NCBI GenBank assembly: GCA_963785565.1
Contig: CAWAVV010000005.1
Location: 372,001 to 436,000, forward strand
Source: AP-15 sp963785565
Lineage (GTDB): Bacteria > Pseudomonadota > Alphaproteobacteria > ATCC43930 > CGMCC-115725
Direction of reading: 5' to 3'
DNA length: 64,000 bases
Numbering within the stretch: position 1 is the first letter of the stretch; each line of letters begins with the position of its first letter. The notes beneath the pieces were generated by a model. That model saw nothing but the letters and a program-made list of their open reading frames with translations. It had not been told where the DNA came from and ran no database searches. Shown here in pieces: positions 62,707 through 64,000 of the stretch. Made by a program: the position numbers and the translations under genes.

Positions 62707-63816
62707 GTGGAGACACGCGCTGCTGTTGCTCATAAGGCTGGAGAGCCGCTCGCGATCGAGACGGTCCAGCTCGACGGCCCCAAGGACGGGGAGGTGCTGG
62801 TCGAGATCAAGGCAACCGGCATCTGCCATACCGACGAGTTCACTTTGTCGGGGGCCGACCCCGAGGGGTTGTTTCCGGCAATCCTCGGCCACGAAGGCGC
62901 CGGCGTCGTCGTCGATATCGGGCGCGGGGTGACCAGCCTCGCCAAAGGGGATCATGTGATCCCGCTCTACACCCCCGAATGCCGGCAATGCGAGTATTGC
63001 CTGTCGGGCAAGACCAATCTCTGCGTCGCGATCCGCGCGACCCAGGGTCAAGGGGTGATGCCCGACGGTACCAGCCGCTTCTCGCTGGGGAAGGAGAAGC
63101 TCTATCACTACATGGGCACCTCGACCTTCTCGAATTATACGGTCTTACCCGAGATCGCGGTGGCAAAGATCCGCGAGGACGCGCCGTTCGACAAGGTCTG
63201 CTACATCGGCTGCGGCGTCACCACCGGGGTCGGCGCGGTGATCAACACGGCCAAGGTCCACCCCGGCGCCAACGTCGTGATCTTTGGCCTCGGCGGGATC
63301 GGGCTGAACGTCGTCCAGGGCTGCCGGATGGTCGGCGCCGACATGATCGTCGGCGTCGACCTCAATCCCAAACGCCGAGCGCTCGCCGAAAAATTCGGGA
63401 TGACCCATTTCGTCAACCCGAAGGAGGTCGAGGGCGACCTGGTCCCCTACTTGGTGAACCTGACCAAGGGCGGGGCCGATTTCAGCTTCGAATGCATCGG
63501 CAACGTCCAGACCATGCGGCAGGCGCTCGAATGCGCCCACCGCGGCTGGGGCGTCAGCGTCATCATCGGCGTCGCCGGCGCCGGCCAGGAGATCTCCACC
63601 CGGCCGTTTCAATTGGTCACCGGTCGAGTGTGGAAAGGAACCGCCTTCGGCGGCGCCAAAGGGCGGACCGACGTGCCGAAGATTGTCGACTGGTACATGG
63701 AGGGCAAGATCAACATCGACGATCTGATCACCCATAAGCTGTCCCTCGACAACATCAACACCGGCTTCGACTTGATGCATGCGGGCGAATCGATCCGCAG
63801 CGTCGTTGTTTACTGA
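62707..63816 (+). CDS. frmA: S-(hydroxymethyl)glutathione dehydrogenase / class III alcohol dehydrogenase
   Basis: 369 residues from the GTG at 62707, preceded by GGGAGG, giving METRAAVAHKAGEPLAIETV. Catalytic zinc Cys in TGICHTDEFTLSG, GHEGAGVV, structural zinc cysteines in CRQCEYCLSGKTNLC, and Rossmann motif FGLGGIGLNVVQG. The segment LGKEKLYHYMGTSTFSNYTV is diagnostic of class III enzymes, which oxidise the glutathione adduct of formaldehyde. Intact and well conserved. The nearby decayed genes are on the opposite strand. Confidence 0.95.
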   Translation: METRAAVAHKAGEPLAIETVQLDGPKDGEVLVEIKATGICHTDEFTLSGADPEGLFPAILGHEGAGVVVDIGRGVTSLAKGDHVIPLYTPECRQCEYCLSGKTNLCVAIRATQGQGVMPDGTSRFSLGKEKLYHYMGTSTFSNYTVLPEIAVAKIREDAPFDKVCYIGCGVTTGVGAVINTAKVHPGANVVIFGLGGIGLNVVQGCRMVGADMIVGVDLNPKRRALAEKFGMTHFVNPKEVEGDLVPYLVNLTKGGADFSFECIGNVQTMRQALECAHRGWGVSVIIGVAGAGQEISTRPFQLVTGRVWKGTAFGGAKGRTDVPKIVDWYMEGKINIDDLITHKLSLDNINTGFDLMHAGESIRSVVVY

Positions 63817-64000
63817 TCTAAGCGCTGCTGGGGTCGAGACGGTTGGCGTGTTACCCGCGCCGAGTGCGGGCCCTCATCCGGTCTCGCTTCCTGTCTGCGC
63901 AGAAGCCGAGGCTGTTGCGGCTAACGGGATTTTACCGGGGTTAGCCCGCCACCGCGCGGCGAGGTTTACTACGGCCATTGGCGAAATGCTCGGCGAGACG

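Overview
The window looks like a GC-rich alphaproteobacterial chromosome, probably Rhodospirillales-like. This is inferred from the gene order nuoG-N, birA, coaX, rnj, mce, DUF1467 and from hopanoid C-3 methylases of the HpnR type. All assignments come from reading the translations; no database search was run.

Layout. (1) 1-12.8 kb: conserved core. The 3' end of nuoG is followed by nuoH-nuoN (respiratory complex I), biotin protein ligase, type III pantothenate kinase, RNase J, methylmalonyl-CoA epimerase, a DUF1467 protein and a Tag-type glycosylase. nuoL and nuoN each carry one single-base frameshift. (2) 13.0-16.5 kb: the most interesting locus. Two small precursor peptides, with C-terminal GGWRN and WNN/WRN repeats, lie directly before a radical SAM/SPASM enzyme. 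They look like a GrrA/GrrM-type, cyclophane (triceptide) forming RiPP cluster. A secreted protein of unknown function and a lytic transglycosylase-like gene follow. (3) 16.5-20.7 kb: a scar zone with 3' fragments of tRNA-Pro and tRNA-Thr, broken DUF1254/DUF1214 genes, the 3' end of an arylsulfatase, a DUF72 gene and the 3' end of a BluB-like gene. (4) 20.7-52.6 kb: a genomic island of about 31.8 kb. It is bounded by an intact tRNA-Glu gene and a perfect 46-bp copy of the tRNA 3' end. It holds intact metabolic genes (SDRs, flavin-dependent monooxygenase, hydrolase, cupin, HpcH/HpaI aldolase, MFS carrier, alcohol dehydrogenase, secreted GH15-CBM20 glucoamylase, ClpS) among many remnants: BREX pglZ-brxL, CoxL-like dehydrogenase, a ClpP-like gene split by inversion, an ABC permease, IS66 and IS3 pieces, a serine recombinase and a primase-like fragment. 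No tyrosine integrase is visible. (5) 52.6-64 kb: chromosome again. A four-domain rhodanese protein sits behind two tandem hpnR genes, then an HtrA-like protease, ssb, a VapBC-type toxin-antitoxin pair, a mosaic of decayed genes with a cytochrome c and an EfeO-like gene, and glutathione-dependent formaldehyde dehydrogenase.

Two kinds of damage should be kept apart. Single-base indels, several in short homopolymers, break genes that ought to be essential or intact (nuoL, nuoN, ssb, a peptidase, a monooxygenase) and may be base-calling errors. The truncations, in-frame fusions, inversion and tRNA fragments cannot be explained that way and mark a real recombination hot spot.
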